From contig OX463827.1 in the NCBI GenBank assembly GCA_949825045.1, forward strand, positions 5,974,501 to 6,038,500: DNA of 64,000 nt, in the 5' to 3' direction. Under the pieces are notes generated by a model that saw nothing but the letters and a program-made list of their open reading frames with translations, was not told the DNA's origin and ran no database searches. Position numbers and translations under genes: made by a program. Below, in pieces: positions 54,194 through 63,940 of the stretch. This stretch comes from Argyresthia goedartella. Lineage: Eukaryota; Arthropoda; Insecta; Lepidoptera; Argyresthiidae. The stretch's first letter is position 1, and each line of letters starts with the position of its first letter.

Positions 54194-54269
54194 CCGCATT
54201 TTATTGGTTGATTTTGATAATTATATATATATATATATAATTATCAAAATCAACCAATAAAATGCGGTT
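54192..54269. repeat. 78-bp perfect AT-rich palindrome
   Basis: Two 39-bp arms with no spacer: AACCGCATTTTATTGGTTGA, TTTTGATAATTATATATAT, then the exact complement. Preceded by a (TA)n run right at the mariner end. Confidence 0.95.
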
Positions 54270-54324
54270 TAACCATCAGCTAGTTATAAATTTTTCACGA
54301 AAATTGTATATTACGTCGATAATT

Positions 54325-54420
54325 ATAGTGACGGCTACGTAGGTGGGTTCGAACCCCGCCCAGGGCAAACATTTGTATGATGAGCAGACTCTTGTGGTGG
54401 CCTTGTTTCTGAAAAATAAC
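54325..54420 (+). mobile_element. SINE head fragment
   Basis: GTAGGTGGGTTCGAACCCCG (box B) and CCAGGGCAAACATTTGTATG, GATGAGCAGACTCTTGTGG. Short and lacking box A. Confidence 0.5.
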
Positions 54421-55260
54421 AATGACAAAAAATGTTTTCACTAACTGGAATGTCATTTTGACATTAAGTTTCTTTGTTTACATATTTGGTCTGAAATTAA
54501 AAATTCAACTGTACATAATCTGTTCCCCCGCCCGTGCAAGCAAGATTGCTCCTCAGCACTACGCCTGAGAGCTTATTTTATTTTGACATCTCAAGGTCGT
54601 CCTGTCAACTCCTGTCATGCTCGCTCACGGTAGGGTTACCTACGTGCAATCTGTGTTTGTGATTTTAGCCCACTATGTAAAAAAGAGGTATTACGTATTT
54701 AATTTTAATAATAACGCATGATACACTAACGATTTCTGTGTTATTACTAACCATTTTTAAATGTAAGACTTTTAACTTCTGGATCTTGGATGCCTTCCAA
54801 AGAAGACATTTTCCCGTATTGGTTTTGAATTTTATTACCATGGCATGACGTTAAAAATCGCGATGCGTCATAACCACGTCGAGGTCTCCAGCAACTAAAC
54901 ACACGGATGAATTGAAAAGTACACGTAACAACAGTTTATTTTATACGAAATACCTTAATATTATTGTTTTGAAGTCATTGTTCGTTGCAAACGTTCGTTG
55001 AAATCGCCTCACGAACCTACCTAAACTACGGAGTGACACCCCCCTGTCACTAGTTATTTGATCTATGCATTTATTTTGCTCTCACACATCTCAAAATAAT
55101 GGAAAAGTCAGTAGCAAATGAGTAATTATGTGTTATACATACACCTTTCTTACTTCTTTGAAGAGTAGCATTGATTTGAAGGAGGCATAATTTTTATATT
55201 TTTTATTATATTACACACATTAAACTCTTGAATACCACCGACGTTTTGGGAATTTGAATC
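54421..55260. other. Unassigned interior of the 3.15-kb TIR element
   Basis: No transposase-like frame recognised. Confidence 0.4.
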
Positions 55261-55628
55261 CTTTAAACCGACGATATCTCGAATTACATGTAACTTTCAC
55301 TGAGGTCATGTTAGGCTAATTCGATGCATCTGAGGCAGTGCTACCTGCGGTTTCGCTGTGAGCCGTGACTTTGGAACACCCTGTATGTATTTAACGCGCG
55401 TGACAAAAAATTAATTTATTCTTAAAGCAGATTGGTAGTAAAATCTAGATCGTAAACAAAACCATCAAAATGCCATTAAATATTTTGAGCAAGTTTGCAA
55501 TGTTCGTACTTACCAAGACACTTAGATTAGATATGGAAATATGGCATGCATTTATTTTTATTTCGCAATAGTTGCTTGTATTGCATCTGCAAGTCACAGA
55601 TTAGATTATATTATCCTATACCTACGTA

Positions 55629-56165
55629 TTAGGGTGGGCTGCTTTCGGTAAACTAAGTGATGTCTTCAAAACCTCACTCCCACAATGCCTGAAGACCAAG
55701 GTGTATAACCAATGTGTCTTGCCCATCCTCACCTATGGAGCCGAAACATGGACGCTCACAAAGCATAATGTGCATACTATAAAAGTAGCACAAAGAGCGA
55801 TGGAGCGTTCCATGTTGGGTATCTCTCTTGTTGACCGTGTGCCAAACGTCGAAATTCGATGGAAAACGAAGGTCGCAGATGTAGGCAAACGGATAACGAG
55901 ACTGAAGTGGAGATGGGCGGGACACTTGGCTAGACGGGAAGAAGGACGGTGGACCAAAGCAGTCACAGAGTGGTGGCCTCGGGGAGCGACAAGGCCAGTG
56001 GGCAGACCACCAGCCCGATGGTCCGACGATATCATCAAGTCGTTGGGATCCCACTGGGTGCGATTGGCGCAAGACCGGGGAGATTGGCGCTTTAGAGAAG
56101 AGGCCTATGCCCAGCAGTGGGTCGATGTGGGCTGAGTATAAATACCTACGGAACGGCAACAAGTT
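55629..56165 (+). pseudogene. RTE-like LINE C-terminal fragment
   Basis: The frame reads GWAAFGKLSDVFKTSLPQCL, KTKVYNQCVLPILTYGAETW, IRWKTKVADVGKRITRLKWR, GRPPARWSDDIIKSLGSHW and EEAYAQQWVDVG then TGA at 56133-56135. This is the segment following RT in insect RTE-like elements (the PILTYGAETW and RWAGHLAR blocks). Uninterrupted for about 168 codons, so it is young, but 5' truncated. Closest relative in the window is the fragment at 18690. Confidence 0.9.
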
Positions 56166-56574
56166 AGGTAGGTACATAACGCTAGAGTTTCTGTTAGCAA
56201 CTGCCACAGAATAACAAATATTTTTTGACGAAACGCTTCGAAAAAAGTTACCTGACTAAATAGTTCATGAATTGTAGATATCATTCGTTGGAAAAATTGG
56301 CAAAATTAATGCAGTTCTTTTATCTATATACTTTTATATATATGTTCAGGATATGAGGTCACACAGAGGAGACAAAATTTTCGTAAGAAATACATATATT
56401 AAGTCTCTCTTTTAACAACCTTCTATTCTTAACTGTAGTTATACTTATTTTCGCGGAATGGTGAATTTTTTGAGAAAAATAGACTTTCAGCAAATCGATT
56501 TAAAAATTCATATTTCATGGCAGAGTGCGCAGAAACTGTTAGCTTTTTTGTGTATCATATCAAATTAAATCTAA
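56166..56574. other. Unassigned stretch
   Basis: Nothing recognised. Confidence 0.4.
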
Positions 56575-56712
56575 TTCAAAAAGTCTTTATTACTTTAGAT
56601 ATTTACATATAATGGAATTTGTAATGTAATTGTAAATGTAAATGTAATTTTTCGCCTCATCTCTACATTGGACCTACTGAGTACATTGGAGATTAATTTG
56701 TAGATCACTTTT
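56575..56712 (-). mobile_element. LINE 3' tail fragment
   Basis: In complement: GTAGGTCCAATGTAGAGATG, AGGCGAAAAATTACATTTAC, AAATATCTAAAGTAATAAAG. Resembles the Jockey-like 3' UTR (GGTCCAATGTAGAGAAGAGG). Confidence 0.6.
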
Positions 56713-56735
56713 AAAAATTGGTTGTGTTTAACTAT

Positions 56736-57048
56736 GGTTTGTGTTTAAACGATTACCAAAAAAATCGAAAATTGACTGCCAATAAATTCGAAATGACTGC
56801 CAGAATTGGTATATTATCACCAAATTGTGTTTGGATAAATGATCACCAAACTTCTTTTTCTGTTTTGTGTACTTAAGTTTATGTTTTAAGTATTTTTTGT
56901 TGTTCTTACATGTTAAACCTAACACGAGGGATAAAGGGGGCTTCGCTTCGCTCACCCCCTTTACCCTTCACCTTCACTTCACCCAGTATTTTGCCCTGAT
57001 ATTTTTGGGTAAGAGAAAATTATTTTGGTGATCATTTAAAGTGTTCTC
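56736..57048 (+). mobile_element. MITE, TIR type II, with shared core
   Basis: Begins GGTTTGTGTTTAAACGATTA; the core at about 56908-57000 reads CTTACATGTTAAACCTAACA, CGAGGGATAAAGGGGGCTTC, CACCCCCTTTACCCTTCACC, but the CTAAGCTACCGCAG block is replaced by CTTCACTTCACCCAG. TAACTAT flanks both sides (56729-56735, 57049-57055). Confidence 0.75.
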
Positions 57049-57280
57049 TAACTATTACTAATATTAATTGATTGTTTATTTGTTTATTTGGGAACTGAGC
57101 CCGCAGCACAAAACATAAAATACTAATACTAAAAATAGCTTAAACCTAGGTCAGTTAGGGGCTCTTATTATAACATAGTAACATATATTGTTATTTTAAA
57201 AATAAAGAAAAGTTAATGAGGGAAGTACAAATATGTACATTCTAGTGAACAGATATTACAAACTAGGGGAGGGGGAAAGT

Positions 57281-57349
57281 GAGGTGTGTTTGCGTGCGTG
57301 CGTGCGTGCGCGCTTGCGTGCGTGCGTGCGTGTGTGTGTGTGTGTGTGA
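57281..57349 (+). repeat. (GCGT)n/(GT)n microsatellite
   Basis: GCGTGCGTGCGTGCGTGC runs into GTGTGTGTGTGTGTGTG. Confidence 0.9.
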
Positions 57350-57389
57350 GATGAATAGAGATACTAGAGATACCTCCTCGCTGTTTATG

Positions 57390-58735
57390 ATTACAAGATT
57401 ATTAACAGCGAATTATGTGTTGAGTTACATTAACCCCATACAGTCCCGTCATTTAAGGAATCTTCAACATTGTAAGTGCCCTTTTTAGACGAAGTCGCTT
57501 TTACATTGATTTTAAATTGCTCAATTGGCAATTTCAAAATCTCTAGAGGTATCTTGTTGTAGTAGAGAATGCACTGAGCTTTAAAAGAATTACTATCTTT
57601 TGCGAGTCTAAACCGGGCGCAACTAGTCTGTGATTATTTCTTGTTAACAGTTAGCATGCCAATTTCTATAAAAAGCTATTGAGGAGTCTATGCGTTTTAC
57701 ATTATAAATTGCTCGAATAGCTCTTTTCTGTAGTATAAGAATTGTTTGAATATCCGCTGCTTACGCCCACAACAAGATACCATGACAACACAACAAGGAC
57801 ATGACACTGTGAAAGTAACTGAAGTAGACTTGCCTAGATGTAGTTATTTACCCACTAATTTGCGATCAATGGTTATTCCAAGAAACTTCGTATCATTTAC
57901 TTATTCGCTTGCTGTCTACCACTAAACTGGTCGCAAATTGCCTGACATTTGGAAGTGAGAATTTGATACACTTGGTTTTCCCAGCGATTAACAATAAATT
58001 ATTGACTGTGAACCAATTCAAGTTTAGAGACAATACATCATTAAGATCATTAAAATCTTATTTTTTTCTTTTAATTTAGATGCCCAGTGAAGTATCATCA
58101 GCAAACAAGACTATGTCAGTCAATTTCTCAAAAGCAGATAGTTAATATATACCAGGTATAAGAAAGGGCCTAATATGAAACCTTGTGGAACGCCAACTTT
58201 CACATCCGATCCATTCGATTTAACGTCGTTGAATTCAATTGCTTAAGTATTTTCTTAGTAGATTCAACGCTTTATTTATTTCTAACTCCGTAATTAATTA
58301 GTTTCATTGGTAGCGTATCATGATCAACACAATCACATGTCTTCGACAGATCGCCAAAACGCCGATAGCATCCTGTGCGGCCTCCCATGCAGAAAATGTG
58401 AGGTTATGAACATAAATATTAACATTTGAGACTTTTAAACATTTACATACAAGCACATATATTGCTTCTGGCCCCTCACTAGGATACCCTGTGTCGTGGA
58501 AACCAGAAACAGCGACATCACACACATATAAACATCCTAGACCTGGGGATGTTTTTTCTTTATCCCCAGCCGACGATCAAACCCGGGACCTCTCGCATGG
58601 TAGGCAGAGCCACAATTGCATTGCCACATAGTTCGCCTGCATCCGTAGTCGATTTAACCCCTAGTGAAACCGAATTGTTTGGCGTGGAGTTGGTTTGTTC
58701 GGTTGAAGTGTTTGTTTGCATTTGATTGAGCATAA
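57390..58735 (-). mobile_element. Jockey-like LINE, decayed, with nested SINE
   Basis: Minus-strand relative of 12706-14775: complements of CAATTGATATGAAGTTTCTT-like, GGTGATACTTCACTGGGCAT and TGGCGTTCCACAAGGTTTCA regions are recognisable, and the far end (58636-58735) continues with the CAGGCGAACTA junction and CCGAATTGTTTGGCGTGGAG. Many stops and frameshifts. The SINE at 58425-58635 interrupts the RT just after the KSTTDAG region. Confidence 0.75.
58425..58635 (-). mobile_element. SINE-1 nested in a LINE
   Basis: ACATTTACATACAAGCACAT, GGCCCCTCACTAGGATACCC, AACCAGAAACAGCGACATCA, box B region ATCAAACCCGGGACCTCTCG, head end CCACATAGTTC. The host LINE sequence resumes at 58636 with CCTGCATCCGTAGTCGATTT. 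Confidence 0.8.
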
Positions 58736-59667
58736 AACACATAAAATAGAACTTTAATTTAGCATGAATTTGGTATTTTTTTTTTTGCTAAAAGGCTGAT
58801 CGGGGCGCGATGCGGGACTTGCTGGGAGCACTGCAGCAACTCGCGTGCTTTGCCCGCCCCCAGATAGTAAGCAGCTTACTAAACTATGTACGCTGATGGA
58901 TAAGTCAATTTCTAAGAAATCTTCTAAACAACAGGTGGTAGAAAAATTGCTGTTACTTAAGACAATTCAAAAATAAACATTGTAACGTACATAGGGAAAT
59001 AAATTAGACTATTGTAATTTTTCCTTTAGTGTTGCTTGAGTCACCAGCCCACCTGTTTATCAAAAGTCTGAGTCAGTCTTCGACATGCTGTTGATTTGAT
59101 TTGACACACAATTAAGGATTATGTGAGTTAACAATAAACTTGACATAAACACTTACGTAACATAAGCGTAGCGTCAAGGTCTATACTTAAAACCGGAAAA
59201 GTGCGTGTCGCACTTCGCACATTTAAGACATAAATTTGGAATAAAAGCCAAAAAAAATAATTAGGAATAATTTTGAAGTGGGTACTACCCCACTTCACAT
59301 ACAATTGATACACCTAGCCAAAATATCACTATCATTCTTCACCAGCAAATAATTACTTTGTTTTTTATAGTGTTTGTATGAATGACAAAGTTATATTTGC
59401 GGTTTTTAATAAATGTTTTATATCAAACTGCTTATTTTATTTTGTTCAAACTCATTTTCGTTGAAAGTTTTTATTGAGTTACACAACATTATTTTTTTTG
59501 ATTTTTCACTTTCTTACTTCAAAAGTTAGAGACACATTTTTTCCACTTCGGAAGGGTTTGCCTCTTTAACGATTTACTTCGAGGTAAAATGGTTACAGGA
59601 ACCTCAACGTCATTTTAAAAGACCTATCTATAGACAGCCCACACATATAGGTATGATGATAAAAAAA
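58736..59667. other. Unassigned stretch
   Basis: A GC-rich patch near 58797-58860 (CGGGGCGCGATGCGGGACTT) has no readable domain. The rest is AT-rich. Confidence 0.4.
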
Positions 59668-59893
59668 TGGTTTCAGTTCCATGTATGGGGAGCCCCCTTA
59701 ATTGCTTTTTTTGCATTTTTGTAAAATAATCTTGAAGCGGTTCACAGAATACATCTACATACCAAGTTTCAACTGTGTAGTATTGCTAGTTTCGGAATAA
59801 AGTTGCTGTGACATACGGACGGACTGATAGACAGTCTTGACGAAACTAGAAGGTTTCATTGTTTCTCTACGGGACCCTAAAAAAAAATATTCA
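59668..59893 (+). mobile_element. Diverged S4-like repeat
   Basis: TCAGTTCCATGTATGGGGAG, CCCCCTTAATTGCTTTTTTT, ACATACGGACGGACTGATAG, ACGGGACCCTAAAAAAAAAT. Shares layout with S4 but little exact sequence; probably a sister family. Confidence 0.5.
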
Positions 59894-60914
59894 TAAGTTA
59901 TGGCTGGAGCAATGGCATCTTAGCCACTATTATGGAGGGCACCAGCGGATTTTTTCCAATATTGGAACACTGTGCACCACTCTGGGAACACGAAGTAATA
60001 TCGCTTTATTATGTTGTAGGTATTATTATAATTTATTATTTTTGACAAAATTGCTATTGCAACATTTCAGCTATAATTTGCTTTTGCATCATTTATTTCT
60101 TATATTTTATTTAAGTGTTATTCTTTGGGTGTATACCTGACAATAAACGATTATTATTATGATTTTGTGATAAAAAAATATATTAGGTGTGGGTGTGGTT
60201 GGATATGGTATTGGAATCTACGAATTTTAAAATATAGACGGAACGAAAATATTACGGAAGTGTGAAAATATCACATCCAGCTTTGACAAAACAATAAGTT
60301 CAAAAACTCTCGGATTTTAGTTTTTGAACATATTATTTTGTCGAAGTTTGCTGTGACAGTGTGTCTACATTTTGAAATTACTAAATCAACAAGCTCTAAA
60401 TAAATATTATGAAACCTATAACCACCGGAATGTCAATACGCTACTAACAATTCGACTAAATGGAAGCATAGTAGGGATGCAACGATACCGATGCGGATAA
60501 TAGTAAACCGCAGATTATCGTAATACCTATTTGCCGATCATCCGTAACGTAAAAAGTATTGCAATGAATAACGATTTTTGAAATTTTACTTTTGCGTAAA
60601 AATAAAATTCAGCGTCAACGTTTACGCTTACAACACTGACTACAGCCATCTTGCAAATAATAATAAAAAAACTCTATTGACGTTTGACATTGACATTTGA
60701 AACGACAATTCTATTCGCGCGCATTACAAAAATTGGCCCACAAATATCTGTCTATCTTACAAACCAGTTACAGTGGATTCACAGAGTGTGTTTTTCATGG
60801 CTGGTTAAATTAACACGGACATCAGAACTCGACTTAACCCGGATAATTTTAAAATATTATGCTTTCCAAATAAAAAAAAAATCCTGAAATTAATTATAAA
60901 TATTAAATAATAAT
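59894..60914. other. Unassigned stretch
   Basis: No domain recognised. GCAACGATACCGATGCGGAT at about 60480 is echoed in reversed sense near 61220-61260 (CGTATCGGGATCGTAATAG, GTATCGTTGCACC), so the region may be a decayed inverted-repeat element spanning 60470-61265. Confidence 0.4.
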
Positions 60915-61095
60915 AATAATACCTTGGACACTATTTACACAGATTTATCTAGCCCCAAACTAGGATTCCCTGTATCTTGGGTACTAGACAACGATACACA
61001 TACTTATATAGTAAAATATTATACTTAGATAGATAAACAACCATGACTAAACCACGACTACAAACATCAGTTGTCAATTTGTCATCAAACAAATA
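60915..61095 (-). mobile_element. SINE-2, head missing
   Basis: ATACCTTGGACACTATTTAC, TAGCCCCAAACTAGGATTCC, CTGTATCTTGGGTACTAGAC, AGATAGATAAACAACCATGA. Complement of the SINE-2 body. Confidence 0.8.
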
Positions 61096-61529
61096 TTAGT
61101 TTAATGCAGTATGAATCAAAACAAATAAATATGTATATCACTCAATTATCTCATTTTATTAATGAAAATCAAATAATCGTGATGTAATTGTAATCGTTAT
61201 CGCTATTACGATGCATTCGTCATTCGTATCGGGATCGTAATAGAAGTATCGTTGCACCTTGCAACCCTACTACTTATATTTTTTGAAATGTTCTGATTCA
61301 GCCCTTTATTTGTTTCAAAGCCCTGTTCATTTTTTTTTTCATATCCACTCTCTAGGCTATCTAGAGGGCGTCATATTAAATTTAGTGTGATGTAACATTG
61401 CCTATAACCAGCGGAGGGTTAATGATTTTCTAACGATAACTCATTTGTCAAATTCTTATAAGTAGTTTTGTTATGTTACGAGTACTGGAAAAAATGACCA
61501 TAGAACATAATAACATACATACACCATAA
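61096..61529. other. Unassigned stretch
   Basis: Apart from the inverted echo noted for 60470-61265, nothing recognised. Confidence 0.4.
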
Positions 61530-61776
61530 TCATAATTCTTTATTGCACAAGGATATATAAAAAAGTTACATTTGTGGAAAACATTTATGTACAAAGACTA
61601 GCTTAACTCTAAAAAGAGAATTTTACCATGAAAGGCAGTGCACAATATCTGATAACTTATCTATAATAAATAAATTAAATATTTATAAAATACGAAAAAT
61701 AAAATACCTATATACCAAACTACTAAATAAGTACCAATATATACATAAACCAGTACATTTACCTAGTAATAATATA

Positions 61777-63070
61777 CACAGTCAGGTCATAAGTTCTGTC
61801 ACACAATAAAAACTTTTGAATTTAGAACGCTGGCCACAAAAAAGTTTATTGAATTCGAATTTCGAATTTTTCATGAAAATAAAAATGTGTACTTTTTAGA
61901 ATTTTCCTCATTTTTAAATATGGAGTGGATACTTAAAGAAGACCGTGTCGCAGTTATTATGTTGCATCGTTGCGGTTACGCGCCAATTCAGATTTTCGAC
62001 TTACTGAAAAATTTGAATATAACCAAAAGATTCGTTTATCGTACCATAAAACGATACAATGAAGATTCTAGTGTAGATGACAGGTCAAGAAGTGGTCGCC
62101 CTCGCTCTGTTAGGACTCCAGCAGTGATAAAAGCTGTGAAGGCGCGAATTCAAAGAAATCCCATACGTAAGCAGAAACTGTTGGCCCTTCAGATGGGATT
62201 AAGCAGGGCCACGGTGAAAAGGGTGTTAAATGAAGACTTAGGGCTTAGGGCATATCGAAGAAAAACAGGACATCGTTTGGACGCTCGTTTAGTGGACCTG
62301 AGACTGAAGAGATGCCACGCTTTGTTGAAGCGGTACGCGGGAAAAAAGCATCGGGAAAAAAATTTTCACCGTGGAAGAGAGCTACAACAAACAAAACAAT
62401 AAGGTGTACGCACACAGCAGTGAAGAAACGAGCAACCGTATTCCGCGTGTCCAACGAGGTCATTTTCCATCCTCGCTCATGGTTTGGTTGAGAGTCTCTT
62501 ATTGGAGCTTAACTGAGGTACATTTTTGTGAGAAAGGCGTAAAAACGAATGCAGTTGTGTATCAAAATACAGTCCTCAAGAACCTTGTGGAACCTGTTTC
62601 TCATACCATGTTTAATAACAGGCACTGGGTATTCCAACAAGATTCTGCGCCAGCTCATAGAGCGAAAAGCACACAAGACTGGCTGGCGGCGCGTGAAATC
62701 GACTTCATCCGGCACGAAGACTGGCCCTCCTCCAGTCCAGATTTGAGTCAGTTAGATTACAAGATATAGCAACACTTGGAGGAAAAGGCCTGCTCAAAGC
62801 CTCATCCTGATTTGGAGTCACTCAAGGCATCCTTGATTAAGGCAGCCGCCGATATTGACATGGAACTCGTTCGTGCTGCGATAGACGACTGGCCGTGCAG
62901 AATAAAGGCCTGTATTCAAAATTGCGGGGGTCATTTTGAATAAACTTTATTACCATAAGAATCTATGTTTTATTAAGTTCATTTTTATTAAGTTCAGTTA
63001 TTACATAAATAATAAACATGTCTAAATTATTTCATATTGCACATGTGACAGAACTTATGACCTGACTATG
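61777..63070 (+). mobile_element. DD37D mariner, second copy, inactivated
   Basis: Same 27-bp TIRs as the copy at 52854, flanked by TA (61775-61776, 63071-63072). About 95% or more identical by eye over 1294 bp. Confidence 0.95.
61920..62943 (+). pseudogene. Mariner transposase, dead copy
   Basis: Starts at the ATG at 61920 and is open through the HTH region. A 17-bp deletion after CGGGAAA (about 62357) removes the codons for the first catalytic aspartate (the SDEK block) and shifts the frame. The remaining frame keeps QQDSAPAH and SPDLSQLDYKI (Pro to Gln next to the third Asp), then a TAG at 62767-62769 replaces the Trp codon. It cannot make an active enzyme. Confidence 0.95.
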
Positions 63071-63243
63071 TACATACCATAACTACTATCATGAAAGAGA
63101 GAGGAAGTGCTCTTTTACCCGGTTTTTTAAATAGAAAATTGGGACTGTTTCTTATAGTGCAAGGAAGGAAGTGCGTACCGGAGGGATTATACATACCTGT
63201 CAAACACATAACACTCCTTTGGCTTTGCTGCAGTAATGTTAAA

Positions 63244-63420
63244 ATAAAGAACTGGCGTCGCATGAAATGAAATGAAAATGAAAAGAAATGAAAATGAAAT
63301 GAAAACGTTTTATTTGCCTACTTAGTTTACATTTTGGGGTCCTGGCTCCCAAACTAGGATATCCTGTGCTATGGGTAGCCAAAAGGCATTAAAGCCGTTT
63401 CATTCCTTTCATTTCCTAAA
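63244..63420. repeat. (AAAATG)n tract with inverted partner
   Basis: ATGAAATGAAATGAAAATGA near 63260 and CATTCCTTTCATTTCC near 63400 border a segment with TGGGGTCCTGGCTCCCAAAC and AGGATATCCTGTGCTATGGG, reminiscent of a SINE body. Confidence 0.45.
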
Positions 63421-63689
63421 CAAGAGACCTCTTCTTATCAAACCTTCATTATCTCTACGCTATAGTTGCGGTGCGGGCACTCATGTCACGTAAAATCAAC
63501 TATTCGAATAATCGACATTCGGTGGAACCATGAGTGGGCAGTTGGCTGGAATCAAGTGCTTTTCACATAATTCCTTACGAGCATCTTTTTTGTTTTTCAA
63601 TCCATTGATAATGGTTTAGGCGATTGACCAGGCCAGCGTGAATATTCTTGCTAAAGTCTGTAGTTTGGGTGGGATCTTCGCCTAAAAAT
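63421..63689. other. Unassigned stretch
   Basis: No feature recognised. Confidence 0.35.
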
Positions 63690-63940
63690 CTATGACGCTA
63701 TCGTCAGAATTGTGGGGACAGCGTCTGCGCAAGGTCTAGCAACCGGGCAAGACTGTCTTGTGGGTCCAGCGACGGAGGAGTAGGCGGCTGAGGAGCAGTG
63801 GTGCTGTCGCTCCAGGGAATTCACGCGCGCCGGCGGCGGTGACTCATCGGCTGATAAGGCACTACTGACAACCGATTTCAACTTTTGTTTGGGAGCATTA
63901 CAGTCATCGTCTGAGCAAATGTCCGCTGTGTTTTCCGTGG
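63690..63940 (-). CDS. Candidate terminal exon of an unknown host gene
   Basis: On the minus strand a classical acceptor (TTTCTCTTTTACTTGCAG) ends at 63941, followed by 83 open codons: TENTADICSDDDCNAPKQKL, KSVVSSALSADESPPPARVN, SLERQHHCSSAAYSSVAGPT and so on to a TAG at 63690. Base composition is clearly GC-richer than the surroundings. Serine/proline-rich with an acidic start; no known domain recognised. The upstream exon would lie beyond the window. It could be a chance frame. Confidence 0.35.

Larger units (their letters stand above)
52232..55383. mobile_element. 3.15-kb TIR element, TA-flanked, hosting a mariner
   Basis: CAGGGTGT at both ends begins an imperfect inverted repeat of about 130 bp: CATGCATGACCTCAGTGAAA, GTAATTCGAGATATCGTCGG at the left, and the complement at 55270-55383. 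TA borders each end. The interior between about 52370 and 55260 shows no own transposase; it holds the intact mariner, an AT palindrome and a SINE fragment. Probably a non-autonomous Tc1/mariner-superfamily element. Confidence 0.65.
61530..63188 (-). mobile_element. LINE 3' fragment split by a mariner
   Basis: 61530-61774 (TTCTTTATTGCACAAGGATA, CTAGCTTAACTCTAAAAAGA) and 63073-63188 (ATCATGAAAGAGAGAGGAAG, TGCTCTTTTACCC, GCAAGGAAGGAAGTGCGTAC) align in order with 31790-32170 of the LINE at 31781-33167. The mariner sits exactly between them. Confidence 0.85.

Noticed and set aside
55674..56207. 177-codon minus-strand open frame
   Set aside because: It is antisense to a clear RTE-like C-terminal frame; GC-rich coding sequence gives long shadow frames.
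57281..57349. Short plus-strand open frame starting at the microsatellite
   Set aside because: The Cys/Val/Arg-rich peptide is a translation of the GT-rich microsatellite.
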